64,000 nt of DNA from Amaranthus tricolor. Taxonomy: Eukaryota; Streptophyta; Magnoliopsida; Caryophyllales; Amaranthaceae. A model generated the notes under the pieces. The model saw only the letters and a list, made by a program, of their open reading frames with translations. It did no database searches and had not been told where the DNA came from. The position numbers were made by a program, and so were the translations under genes. The DNA lies in assembly GCF_026212465.1 (NCBI RefSeq), contig NC_080060.1, positions 18,737,010-18,801,009 on the forward strand, written 5' to 3'. Every line of letters starts with the position of its first letter. The first letter of the stretch is position 1. This document shows positions 36,620 through 47,416 of this stretch, one piece after another.

Positions 36620-37231
36620 ATTAGAGGGCTTCCTCCCTATTTTTGAATGGTACTGACATTCGGGACATCGTTTGATTAGTGCTTCCGCATCACTCCTGAG
36701 CGAGGGCCAATAATATCCGCTTCTGAGGACCTTGCCAATGACAGTTCGTACTCCCTAATGTATGTCGCATCCTCCTTCGTGTATTTCGCGAAGGATGTAG
36801 TTTCCTTCTTCAGGAGAAACACATTTTAAAAGGAGATGGGTATATGATTTTTTGTAGAGCGTCCCTTCGTGGAGTTCGAACCATCTGGCCTTCTTTTGAA
36901 GCATTTTTGCCTGATTCTCCTCTTGGGGGAGCGTCTGATTTTGCAAATATTTGATGTATGGCTCCATCCATATTTCCGATCTATCAATGGTGTTAACCAT
37001 GAGGTTGATGCAAGGGTTAGGAAGAACATCCCAGATAATATCGCGAGTCGTGGATGTTTCAACTGAGATGGCGAGTTTGGCCAGGGAATCGGCTTGTGCA
37101 TTTTGAGATCTTGGGATGTGGATCAATGTGAATTTGTCGAATTTCTTGGCAAATTCTCTTACTTGTTGCAAGTACATCTTCATGCTATCATCCTTGGCTT
37201 CGAATTCCCCGTTCACTTGTCCGACTATTAG
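36620..37231 (-). pseudogene. Gypsy RNase H end and integrase HHCC region
   Basis: Frame 36755-37216 contains VNGEFEAKDDSM, HIPRSQNAQADSLAKLA (RNase H end) and the start of the integrase zinc-binding domain (CVSPEEGNYILREIHEG). After TAG at 36755-36757 it continues in frame as SGYYWPSLRSDAEALIKRCP and CQYH. It is bounded upstream by a stop at 37232-37234. Confidence 0.88.
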
Positions 37232-38056
37232 CTAGGAATCGGAGAAAGTGGATAATACTTTAGCTCCCGCTTCATAGCAGATTTTGAGCCCCATGAGTAA
37301 TGTCTCATATTCCGCCTCATTGTTTGAGGCCGCGAACTCGAATCTGACCGCTCTTTCCATGCGGACCCCGACGTAAGATACAATCAGAAGCCCTGCTCCA
37401 CTTGCTGATTGTGTTGAAGACCCATCCACATACAACCTCCATTCTTTATTGGGTTCAGGATTATGAGGGATAGTGCTTTCGGCAATGAAGTCAGCAAGTG
37501 CTTGGGCTTTGATTGAAGTCCGCGGCTCATACTCAATGCCTAAATCTGCAAGTTGATTAGCCCAATCAGTGACGCGGCTTGATTTGTTTTTTCCCTCCAG
37601 AATCTTTTTCAAAGGTTGGCTGGTCCGGACGATGATCTGGTGGGATTGGAAGTATGGTTTCAATTTCCTGCTCGCCATCACGATTGCAAATAAGACCTTC
37701 TCTATTTCGCTATAGTTCCCCTCGGATCCTCGAAAGGCGTGACTTACGTAGTATACAGGGAATTGCTTCTTTTCTCTTTCGGCGACCAACACACCTGATA
37801 GGGAGTAATCGGAGACCGAGACATATAAGACCAGCTTTTCCCTGTTGAATGGCGAAACTAGTTTTGGCAAAGAGGACAAGTGCTCCTTTAATTGCTGGAA
37901 GGATTCCTCGGCTTCTCTCGTCCATTCGAACTTGCCTTGTTTAAGGGTTTTGAAGAAGGGCGAGCATCTGTCCGCGGATTTGAATAGAAATCTTCCCAAG
38001 GCAGCTACGCATCCTGTTAGTTTTTGGACTTCTTTTACGGATCTAGGGGACTTCAT
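37232..38056 (-). pseudogene. Gypsy RT connection and RNase H
   Basis: 274 codons. Begins after the RT palm with the SVKEVQKLTGCVAALGRF block, has the RT thumb/RT-RNase H marker FEWTREAEESFQQLK, a second RNase H-like domain starting LYVDGSSTQSASGAG, and NNEAEYETLLMGL. It is in a different frame from the preceding RT, so a small deletion lies near 38060-38090. It ends at TAG after TFSDS. Confidence 0.92.
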
Positions 38057-39198
38057 GTCTTGGATTGCCTGGATCTTGTCGGGGCCTCTATTCCTCTCTC
38101 GTCAATGACGAAGCCAAGGCACTTCCCTCTGGTGACTCCAAACACGCACTTGTCAGGATTGAGTCGCATTTGGTGTTTTCGGAGGGTTATGAATGTTTCG
38201 CGTAAGTCCGCGGCATGCTGAGACGCTTGCTTGCTCTTTGTAATCATGTCGTCTACGTATACCTCCAGGTTTCGGCCTATCTGAGATTGGAAGACCTTAT
38301 TGACCATTCTCTGATAAGTTGCTCCAGCATTCTTTAGCCCAAAGGGCATGACTTTGTAGCAGTATACTCCAACGTTTGTAATAAATGCCGTATGGGGCTG
38401 GTCTTCTGCGGCTAATGGGATTTGATGATAGCCAACATTAGCATCCATGAAACTCAGTAGAGCGTGGCCTACTGTGGAATCTACCAAACGATCTATCTTT
38501 AGGAGAGGATAATCGTCCTTGGGGCATGCTTTGTTTAGATCCGCGAAATCAACACACATCCTCCACTTGCCATTTGATTTTTTCACGAGGACGACGTTCG
38601 AGAGCCAATCGGAGTATTTGCATTCTCTGATAAACCCGGCTTTCAGCAATTTCTCCACTTCTTCTTTGGCGGCCTCTATTCTTTCTTTCCCCTGGTGTCT
38701 TAGCTTTTGCTTCACGGGTTTGTAGCCCGATTTTATATCAAGTTTGTGGCACATGACACTTGTAGGGATGCCAGGCATTTCTTCCATGGAAAAAGCGAAG
38801 ACGTCGCGGAACTCGGCGATGGTGGCCATGATATCCTGCTTGACCGGGCCAGGAAGATCTTTCCCTATCTTGATGCGTTTTCCTCCGAACATGTCGACCT
38901 CCTCGTATCGCTCTATGGGGCGAGGCCTTTCGTGCGTGTTAGGGTTGTCTAGATACACGCTCATGACAGTCGGGGAATCTTCTTCTCTCTCTCTTTTGGA
39001 AGGGGTGACAGAAGCTCGTCGTTTTAAGGTGTTGATGAGGCATTGGCGTGCCGTCACCTGATCCCCTTTGAGGATACTTACTTGTCCATCATCCCGCTCA
39101 AATTGTAGCAAGAGTTGATGAGGAAAGATTGCGGCTTTGATCTTGTTGATGAGTGGAAGCCCCATGATGGCGTTGTAGGGAAACGCGAGATCCACCAC
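38053..39198 (-). pseudogene. Gypsy reverse transcriptase
   Basis: 381 codons. RT fingers and palm are well preserved: KKSNGKWRMCVDFADLNKAC, FMDANVGYHQIPLA, YKVMPFGLKNAGATYQRMVN and catalytic YVDDMI, then the KCVFGV/G.CLGF block. The N-terminal part (YNAIMGLPLINKIKA) connects to the protease. A frame loss ends it at PTRSRQSKT, where the family expects a PDK-like segment. Confidence 0.94.
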
Positions 39199-39204
39199 CG
39201 TGAA

Positions 39205-39441
39205 TCATATGGGCACGGTTCTGCTTCCATCTCTTTCCCCTACCAGCACGGGGAGAATGATCATTCCTAGTGGAATGACTTGACTTCCCCCGAACCCGAT
39301 TAAGGTTTTATCGAGGGGTTGTAAGTGCTTTTCTTCGAACTTCATTTTTCTCAGGCATTCCATCGTTATAAGATCAGCCGTGCTTCCGGTGTCTACCAGT
39401 ACCCTCTTGACTTTCATTTGCCCAATTTTAAGGGTGACCAC
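39205..39441 (-). pseudogene. Gypsy aspartic protease
   Basis: Short frame with VLVDTGSTADLITMECLRKM, the single catalytic Asp-Thr-Gly-Ser of retroviral-type proteases, then LIGFGGSQVIPLG. Cut from RT by TGA at 39205-39207, where CGA (Arg) is the likely ancestral codon, and from Gag by TAA at 39460-39462. Confidence 0.9.
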
Positions 39442-39459
39442 CAGAGGGTCAATATGTGG

Positions 39460-41269
39460 TTATTGCAGTGTTTGGGAGGTAGTGGCATCGAACCTCATGA
39501 TCGGTCCGCTTGATGAGGCTTTTGGTGGTCCTTTTAGCAGAGTGTGGACGCTATCTCTTGCGGCGCAGATGGTAGGGTATTCTTCAGTGTATCCTCCAAA
39601 AATTATGTTGATAGTTCCCTGTGTGTTGGAACTTTCGCGCCTGGCCTCATCCCTCTTGGGGGATCTGTGTCCCTGATTCCACGGCCTCCTCTCTGCATCT
39701 CTTCGTGCGTTATAGTCTTTCTGGTTGATAAACCTCGACAACTTTCCTTCAGCGGCCAACTGATGAAGGATACGTTTAAGTTCGCGGCACTGGGCCAAAG
39801 TGTGGCTGTGTTCTTTGTGGTAGTCACACCACAGATTGTAGTTGCGTCGATCGGAGGGGGTGGTAGTAGGAGGTGGAGTTGGCAACTCATTCCGGACGGC
39901 GAAGAATATGTCCTTCCTCTTCCGGTTGAACATTGGATCGTTACCTCCATCCAGTATATTCCGCGTCCTGGACTCCTCTTCTGCGACATATACGTGTCTG
40001 GGTCGTGGAGGTCCCATATCTGACGGAGGTTCTGGACAACGCGGCATGTAGTTTTTATCCCTCCTTGATGAATGTTCCTCTTCGTTCCTTGAGGAATGAT
40101 TGGATATTGGATCCTTCTTTTCTGACCGTCGTTTCTTGGGGTCATGTGCCTGACATATCTCGGAGGCCGTGACATAGCTTTGACATTGCTTCATTGCCTC
40201 CGCATATGTCTTCACTTGACTTTCGACCAACTGGAACTTCAGTCTTTGAGCCTTCATTCCATTTGATCAGGGCGTTTAGTGCGACGGACTATTCCAAATC
40301 AGTTACTTCCAATACCGCCTCGTGGAACTTCTTCAAATATGATGATATGGATTCCCCTTCCAATTGCGTTATGTTAAGCAAGTGGAAGTTTGATTTCTCC
40401 TGCCTTCTGGATGCTACAAAGTGACCCAAGAATTTGCCTTCTAGTTGGGCAAAGTTGTGGATACTTTCCCCTGGAAGGGAGGTATACCACGTTAAAGCTA
40501 CTCCTGTGAGAGTAGTTGGGAAGAATTTGCACCACAATGATGGGTTAGTGGTGTACAGCAGCATCAGATTCTTGTAGGCCATCAGGTATTCCTCTGGGCA
40601 GGACGTCCCATCGAAGGCCACCATATTTGGGATCTTTATTTTCCCGGGGTTGGGAGTATTCAGTATCTCCGGAGCCAGCGGGGAGATTATTGGCATAAGA
40701 TGTTCGGGGAGGCTACTCTTGCCGGCCTCATTCCGCGGCATGGTGATGGGGCTGATGGGACGGCTAGATTCCGCAGGTTGTGCTTTCTTCCTTTCTTCCC
40801 TCCTTTTGTACACCAGCGATTGAACGCTTTCGGATGCCCTTTGCTTCTTGCTTTCTAGATAGGTACGGGCGTCTCGAGAGGCGGTCTTAGATTCATCATC
40901 TCGAGGATCACTCCTGCTGAGACTTGTGTGGGTCCTTGATCTCTCCCGTCTTTTCTTATTGCGTCTACTGGAATGTGACATCCTCGAGTTCCCCTTTTGA
41001 GATTCATGGGATTTTGGTATCTCCCGATGGGGTTCGATTCGTTCTTGCAGATTTTATATTTGGTCCGCCATGTCCTCCAACGCTCGTTGCTGAGTAGGAG
41101 TATTATTTATGACGGCGCGGAGTTGTTCGGAGAAGGCAGCAGTGAGGTTTCGTGCTAGCATGTCCAGATCACGGCGAGTCACGGCTTGGTTGTTAGCGTG
41201 GCCCGTTGAAGTCTCTATATCTGTGCTGTGCACGGTAGCGGTTTGAGTTGGATTCTTCTTGGGAGCCAT
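39460..41269 (-). pseudogene. Gypsy Gag in three frame-compatible blocks
   Basis: Starts MAPKKNPTQTATVHS at 41269, just after the primer-site region. Block 2 (40289-40981) holds the Retrotrans_gag core: NMVAFDGTSCPEEYLMAYKN and GVALTWYTSLPGESIHNFAQ. Block 3 (39460-40257) is basic and contains CDYHKEHSHTLAQC, the zinc-knuckle-like motif of Tat Gags. The stops at 41054-41056 (TAA) and 40289-40291 (TAG) look like CAA/CAG glutamine codons with C-to-T changes. Confidence 0.9.
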
Positions 41270-41304
41270 GACTTTTTATTCGGTCCCCACAGACGGCGCC
41301 AAAC

Positions 41305-41959
41305 TGTTTCAGTAATGAAACGAGGAAGTGCAAGACACTTGGAATGCTGGAAGTGGAAGCGTTATCAGGAACGGCGATTCGTGGAAGGAAGCGACTTAAA
41401 TTCCTGCAAGACAACACGTTAGCCTTGTCCGGGGGGTGATTTCCCGGAAAACCCCTCCGACGCTCAAGTTAGAACGGTAATATAAGATTATTGAACAGTC
41501 GATTATAAACTGAATGCAAGAATTAAGATATCGAGATTGATGTTGCTTGTATTTTGGTAGGCTAACGAAATGGAATGTGAATAAGGATATTAAGAGGGCT
41601 ATTTTAGATGACCCCTTCCTCTCTGATGGTTGTCCCTATTTATAATGGTGAAGAAGGAAGTTATTTCTGAGAAGAGGTGGATTATCATGGGGGTAATGGG
41701 CAGTTATCAGCCTTGAAAGAAGGAGAACCATGCATTGTGGGATGAATGGGAAGTTAGGTCAATCTGGAGGTTACTTTCCTGGGAGAAGTTAGGGTATTTT
41801 GTGGGTCACTTGCTTACGGGCCAACTAAGGAGTTAGGAGAATTCATGAAAAGCCCATTGACTAAAAGTCAAGGTCAATCCAAAGGGTCAAAGGTTATTAA
41901 GGTAATATGACATTAATGATTTAAATAAACAAGCAAAGTAGATAAGTGATACCATGACA
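41305..41959 (-). repeat. 5' LTR of the Tat-type Gypsy
   Basis: 655 bp on the minus strand from TGTCATGG to ...ACTGAAACA. The primer-binding region GTTTGGCGCCG... follows at 41304 downward. The 155 bp at 41305-41459 are not present in the left LTR. Confidence 0.9.
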
Positions 41960-42372
41960 ATACTCATAAGCAGTAAAGTGGGAGTTGGTGGAACTTTGGG
42001 AGAGCCTATAAAGTGGTGTTGGTCTCGGAATTCAATATTTGTTTATCTTGACTCAACCACCAAAAGTAGTCATTAGCCACTAGTTAAGAAACTTTTCCTC
42101 AGAATTAGTATTAGTTTATCTTGACTCAACGACCAAAGTCTAAGTGATTCAAGGATTGTAAAGTGGAGTATTTGGCAGCTTCATAGGGGTACCCTCTTTT
42201 CTCTATTGTTCTTGTACTGCTTTGTACTAATAGAATAGAATTATTTGAATATTGTATAAGTATTCATATTTTGTTAATTATCTTGTGATAAAATTGTTTT
42301 CTAAAACTCTAAATCATACTATGTATTTATTCTCATTCATCTAATGAAATGGCAAGGGGATTAATTTCAATA
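41960..42372 (+). other. Possible 5' LTR region of a Copia fragment
   Basis: AT-rich sequence ending just before a Met-tRNA primer-site-like TGGTATCA (42373-42380). It could be an LTR 3' part, but neither boundary is canonical. Confidence 0.4.
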
Positions 42373-42905
42373 TGGTATCATTAACCTTCCTCTCTTCCAT
42401 CTCCATCTCTGCCGCCACAAGCAATGGTTGCCGCCCCTCTCCTCTCTCTTTTTTCTTTTCCTTTTCATGGCTACTTCCACCAAAATACATCCCACTACTT
42501 TGATTACTAACATTAAAACAAACCTGTGTGTCTGTTCAATTTGATGACGAAGATACAAATTATAATACTTGGGTTACTCTCTTTTTTAAGCTTCATTGTC
42601 GAGCTTATCATGTGGATGATTCTATTATTTCCGATGACTCCTTTACAGTATTGGTTCCTAGGGAATCCAAATGGCAACGTCTTGATGACATTGTTCGCAC
42701 ATGGATTTATGGAACTATTAGTCCGGCTCTTCTCCAATTTGTTGTTCGTCCCCAAGATTCTGCCCTTGATGCTTGGAACCGGATGTGAATGTGAACTTTT
42801 CATGTCTCATGTTATTACACGTTTGAAGCACTTTGGAAAAAAAATTCTTTTAAATTTATACTTACTTTCTTCGCAGATTGTCTGTGCGCTTTCCTCTTAT
42901 CCTCT
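42373..42905 (+). pseudogene. Copia gag fragment with primer-binding-like site
   Basis: TGGTATCATT at 42373 resembles a Copia primer site. About 155 bp later a frame (42528-42788) encodes DDEDTNYNTWVTLFFKLHCR, then WQRLDDIVRTWIYGTIS and LDAWNRM, the N-terminal UBN2-type Gag pattern of plant Copia elements. It stops at 42786-42788. No pol follows. A truncated dead copy. Confidence 0.7.
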
Positions 42906-43091
42906 CCCTTGAAGGGTTTTTACTTGCTCAATTAAATGTGAATCACAAATAGTTTCAAATGACATACTAATGGTCAATTGTCCCAATAAAAAAAAGACAA
43001 TTACTCCCTATGTTCCTAACATTCTGCAACAATTGCTTTTTAGACAATGTTCGTCAATGATTTTTATTTGTTTTTTTATTTCTAATTCAAT

Positions 43092-43422
43092 AATAAAGGG
43101 AAACTCCAAGTTATAGCCCTGAGTTATTGAGTTTTTCACGTGGTAATTAAAGTTTTTTTATAATTTCACGCGGTAACCCTAAGGTATTGGGATTTGAATC
43201 TCCGTGACCTTTTTACCTAAAAAGCGTTTGGTAATGTTAATTTAGTAAGGATAACGATTGTTGTATGCTTATAAGACCCATTTACCAAAGTTGATGCATC
43301 AGAAGCTAATATTTCCGCCAAAAACATCAACCTTAACTTTTCCATCTTTCCCCCCAAATCACATTTAATACCCCAAATCCAAACCCTAGTTTTTTCAATT
43401 TTTCTTCTACTATCAAATTAGG
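43092..43422. repeat. Dispersed repeat, inverted relative to 53736-53905
   Basis: The part at 43092-43255, rich in CACGTGGTAATTAAAGT / CACGCGGTAACCC words, is similar to the reverse complement of 53736-53905. It flanks the large Gypsy on the left and includes its TSD TTAGG at 43418-43422. Confidence 0.6.
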
Positions 43423-45999
43423 TGTAACACCCCTGAATTTTCGACCCTCTAAACGGAACCAAAACCGTAAGGGAACGGAGGAAATTCAGATATTACATTT
43501 AAAATAAAAATAAAGAAAAGGAAAAGAAAAAAAAGGTAAGGTTTAATTGATTTAATTAAAGAGATTATAGAAAAACTTCCAAACAAAATTGTGCGGAAAT
43601 TTCGGCAGCATCTGCCTTGAAATTGGACTAAAACATAATCAAGAAGAGCCAACATCGGCCTTGTAACAAAATATCACGGCGAAATGTTCATCGCCTAAAC
43701 CTTTGTCAACATGCTAAGCATTGATCGTAGTTCCAAAGTAAACGCTTGAGCTGAAGAAATAAAAAGAACGATAATTATTTAAATCATACAAACCACAAAA
43801 ACAACGCAACGGAGATAACTTATACAAAAAGGACGATATGTGCCTCCAACTCAAAATATAAACAACTTGAATGAAAATATACTACAAGTAAAGTCAAAAC
43901 AATAAAATTATTGCACACTTCAAGACTCTCACTCATTCCCCCCATATGCAATGCATAGAAGCTCCATCACCTGTAATCTCTATCTATGATGTCCCCGCTG
44001 CTCAACGTAAGATCATATACCAGCGCGTCATATCAGGGCCATCAAAGATGAGCCATCAACAATGAAAACAAACTATACACGTCAGTAACTAACAACATGT
44101 TATATATATGACCAACAATCAATATCCACATAACAAGATAAAAGGAGGCATTCCACTATGTAAGTATCAACTCCAACTATTTCTCATTTCGATGTACTTC
44201 TCAATACCTTCACCATTTTCCTTCTCTTCTTTGATCATGTGACAAGAGGCCACCATATTGGGGTTTGCAAGACCCACATAGTAACACCTCAGCCAAGGAC
44301 GGTGAAGGCCATGTCAGCGCCCAATGGCAAAGTATGATCATACCCCTGTACAACGACCATATATAAATGATCTATGCCTCCGGGAACTAAATCAACTGGG
44401 GTACCAATCCAGTGGAGTCACAATAAACAACCAACTTAATATTTCATTAATAAGGGACTCATTCCCATTCATAAAGTATAATTCAAAACTTATCAATAAG
44501 GAATCATTCTCATTCCATCTCATATATATAATCCAACATTCCACTCTCGCGACATAAAAACCCATTCTCTACCATCTCTAGAAACCGATCCACACTTAAC
44601 GCAATAACTTAATAATGTTTAATAGCAAATCATATTCAACATAACTCATGTAATATTGTTACGCAAAGAAAACATATTCAAGATGCATGCAAGATTTAGC
44701 TACTGCGTGTACTTACCTGCAACTGTAAGATGACAAGTCGAAAAATCACTTCAAAAGAGGTTATTACGCCCTTTTTATGAACCGGGCACCTATACACGTT
44801 AAAAGTAAGATGCGTAAGTCTACTTGACTTCATTTAGAAGCTACTTGCTCTAAGAAGTACCCCTCTACCATCCTTACAAGTCAAAACTCATGTGAATATG
44901 CACTCTAACCCATACACAAAACATGTTTATTCATAAACTACACCATTAAATCTATCTAACCATAAAATTTGTTTCCATTAAATTCTAAACCAAGGCATAT
45001 TCAAGAAGAAAAGATTCAATTCACACACATTTGTAATAAAACAAGACTATGTGGGCTGATATTGTATAATGAAGTGTATTACACCTGATTTCAATGCATG
45101 ATGATAATGATTTTCAATCAAATTTGTTCCATTCCTCAAGGTTTGAAGTGACTAGCATACAAACAAAGCAATTAGTAGCTTAGACATCTCATAACCATAA
45201 CAAGAAATTAGTTTGCCAACAATTGAATACTAACCACAACAATTAAACATCAACCATGTACCCACAATTTGACGACACTTATTCACCGCTAGCGACAAGT
45301 GATATAATAATTATTTATTAGTATTTTTATTCAATAATTCTTTTTAAGTAATTTTTCTCACCACAAAAACAACAACAATAATCACATTCACCACCATTAG
45401 CATAATTAATTTTTATTTAACTATAAAAAGTGACCAACAACTCTAACTATTTTTAATCATCAAAACTACTATATTAATCAAAAATAACACTTATCAAAAG
45501 CTTTTATAAATTTATCTCAATATCACAAAATCACCATAATACATAAAAGTAGTACATACTACCTTCAATTTCATCCCCAACACAAACCCTAACTTGTCAT
45601 TTTCAAATCTCACCTCTAACACTTACCCATTACAAATTCTATCAAGATATAAATTAATTTAAACTAAGATTCATGAATAAACCCAAAACTTTAAAAATTA
45701 AAAGAACTAATTTAAAATAAGGATGAAAAAGCTCACAAAAATGGCGGAGAGAGAAGAGGTACGTGGGGATAGCCACCGGCTGGTGGAGGCTGCGTGCAGC
45801 CGACTGGCGGCTGGCTAGCGGCACTAATGGCGGCAGCCACTAGTTGGGATGGTGGTTGTCTTTTTGAGAGACAACAAGGGTTTAAGGGAGAAGAAGAGAG
45901 TGAAGAAAGGTAGGAGTAAAATGTCATGATGGGTTATTCGAGAATTGAGGGAGTAAGTAGATTTTAAAATCCTTTCCACAGTAACTTTAATTTATTTAA

Positions 46000-46001
<2 letters not shown>

Positions 46002-46073
<72 letters not shown>
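46002..46073. repeat. (TAA)n microsatellite in the left LTR
   Basis: About 24 TAA triplets. The same array sits at the homologous place in the right LTR (52687-52770). Confidence 0.95.
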
Positions 46074-46074
<1 letters not shown>

Positions 46075-46081
46075 TGACTAC

Positions 46082-47279
46082 TGTAGAAATACCAAGAGAT
46101 GGGCGAATGCAACAAGAGGGGGGGGTGAATTTTTGTATTTCAAGTTTAATATTTTTAGCCCTAATTTTGAGGAAATATAACAAGAAAATAAAACTTAAAC
46201 TTAAAATGAAAAAGATAAAAGGAGACAACGATTTTACGTGGAAACCTTCTTGGCCTAATAAGAAGGAAAAACCACGACCCCTCGGGATTTCAAAAATTCT
46301 TTTACTATGTTTTAGGCAATCAATTACAACTACATAAAACAATTTACTTCACTCGAAGCTTCTCTACTCTAGGCCTACTTCTCTTTCTCTTCTCCTTCTC
46401 CTTCTCTTTCTCTTCTCTTTCTCACGCTTCACTTGAAGCTTCTCTTTTCCCCTAGACTTCCCTTAAGTCTAGTTGCAACAAAACACTGAAATACCTTTCC
46501 AAGGCCATATTCTGAAAAGGATAAAAATTAAAGAGTTGCATAAGAAAAATATAATAAATTAATTGGCATTTGTATGCATAAAATATTTTTCTTATTTAGA
46601 TCTCACCTTATTGGACACTCTTGGATGCACACGGTTAAGCAAAGATTACTCCTATTTATAAAGTAACAACCGTAGCATAATAAGTGTAGTAACTTCCAAT
46701 TTTTCCTTGATCCTAAAATAAAGTGGAAGTTATTTGGAATACTAGAGTATGGAGCCACGGTTAATATACCCTAAAAATAGAGTTACGGTTCCACCATACT
46801 AAAAATAGTATAGGAGCCAATATTGAGATCCTTATTTAGTGGAGACTTTTTCTAAGCAAAGAATAAGTCTTAGGATATTTTTAGGCGACTAAAAATAGTT
46901 TTGCCAACCAACTTATTAATTAAATTAAGCAACTAATTTAACTTTTAACCGTTACATCAACTAAAAACAGAAAATAAATTATTCGCAGTTTTCCAGCCGA
47001 TGTCTTCTCCAAACTTGCAACGTAGGAACAGTGTACTGTCTCCATCTACAACTTCCGTCAGATTGTCAACTTTGGGAACAGTAGACCCCCTGTCTACTTT
47101 TGACATCCTAAGCGATTTTCTAACTTGTTGGATATTTATGACACGTACAACTTCCACGAACCAAGTCATAGGCTTCATCAACGATTTCAACAAAATCGGA
47201 TATTTACCTACAAAACAATCTCTAAAACATATTTGTTTATTTAAAAGTGAAGTCATCATCAAAACCTAAGAGGCCAACA
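46082..47279. mobile_element. Solo LTR inserted in the older Gypsy LTR
   Basis: 1198 bp beginning TGTAGAAATACC and ending GGCCAACA, with a perfect 5-bp target duplication ACTAC (46077-46081, 47280-47284). The empty site is seen in the right LTR, which reads straight through as TTGACTACTTAAATAAAAG. The phrase AGGGGGGGGTGAATTTTTG near the start recalls LTRs of large Copia (SIRE/Maximus-like) elements, which is only an impression. No internal domain remains. Confidence 0.88.
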
Positions 47280-47416
47280 ACTACTTAAATAAAAGAAAAA
47301 AAGAATGTATATATTTTAAAGCTAATTTAATTATTTGATAATAAATATATATTAAATTATTTTTTTTGCAAATCATTTAAAATATAATATTGACGTAATA
47401 AATTACAGGGTGTTAC

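Larger units (their letters stand above)
29764..41959 (-). mobile_element. Tat/Retand-like Gypsy retrotransposon with antisense gene
   Basis: On the minus strand: 5' LTR 41305-41959, primer-site region GTTTGGCGCCGTCTGTGG at its edge, gag (41.3-39.5 kb), protease, RT, RNase H, integrase (to 35.7 kb), then ~5 kb containing tandem repeats and a plus-strand gene, a purine tract (GTGGGGCTAAA, 30264 upward) and a 3' LTR truncated at 29764. A long region with an antisense coding sequence between integrase and the 3' LTR is a known feature of some plant Tat-lineage elements (Grande, Retand). The shared 500 bp of the LTRs is ~98% identical by eye, so the insertion is not ancient, yet gag-pol has seven stops and a frameshift. 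No target duplication can be scored because the left LTR is cut. Confidence 0.92.
43423..47416 (-). repeat. Left (3') LTR of the old Gypsy, carrying a solo-LTR insertion
   Basis: About 2.8 kb of LTR once the 1198-bp insertion and its 5-bp duplication are removed. The segments 45731-46081 and 47285-47416 match 52430-52916 (~85% by eye), including the (TAA)n array. No genes; short frames here are chance. Confidence 0.7.

Noticed and set aside
38707..40051. Several plus-strand frames of 80-160 codons across gag-pol
   Set aside because: Shadows of the minus-strand Gypsy Gag, protease and RT.
46957..47269. Pair of ~90-100-codon frames on both strands
   Set aside because: Lie inside the solo LTR; no domain signal.
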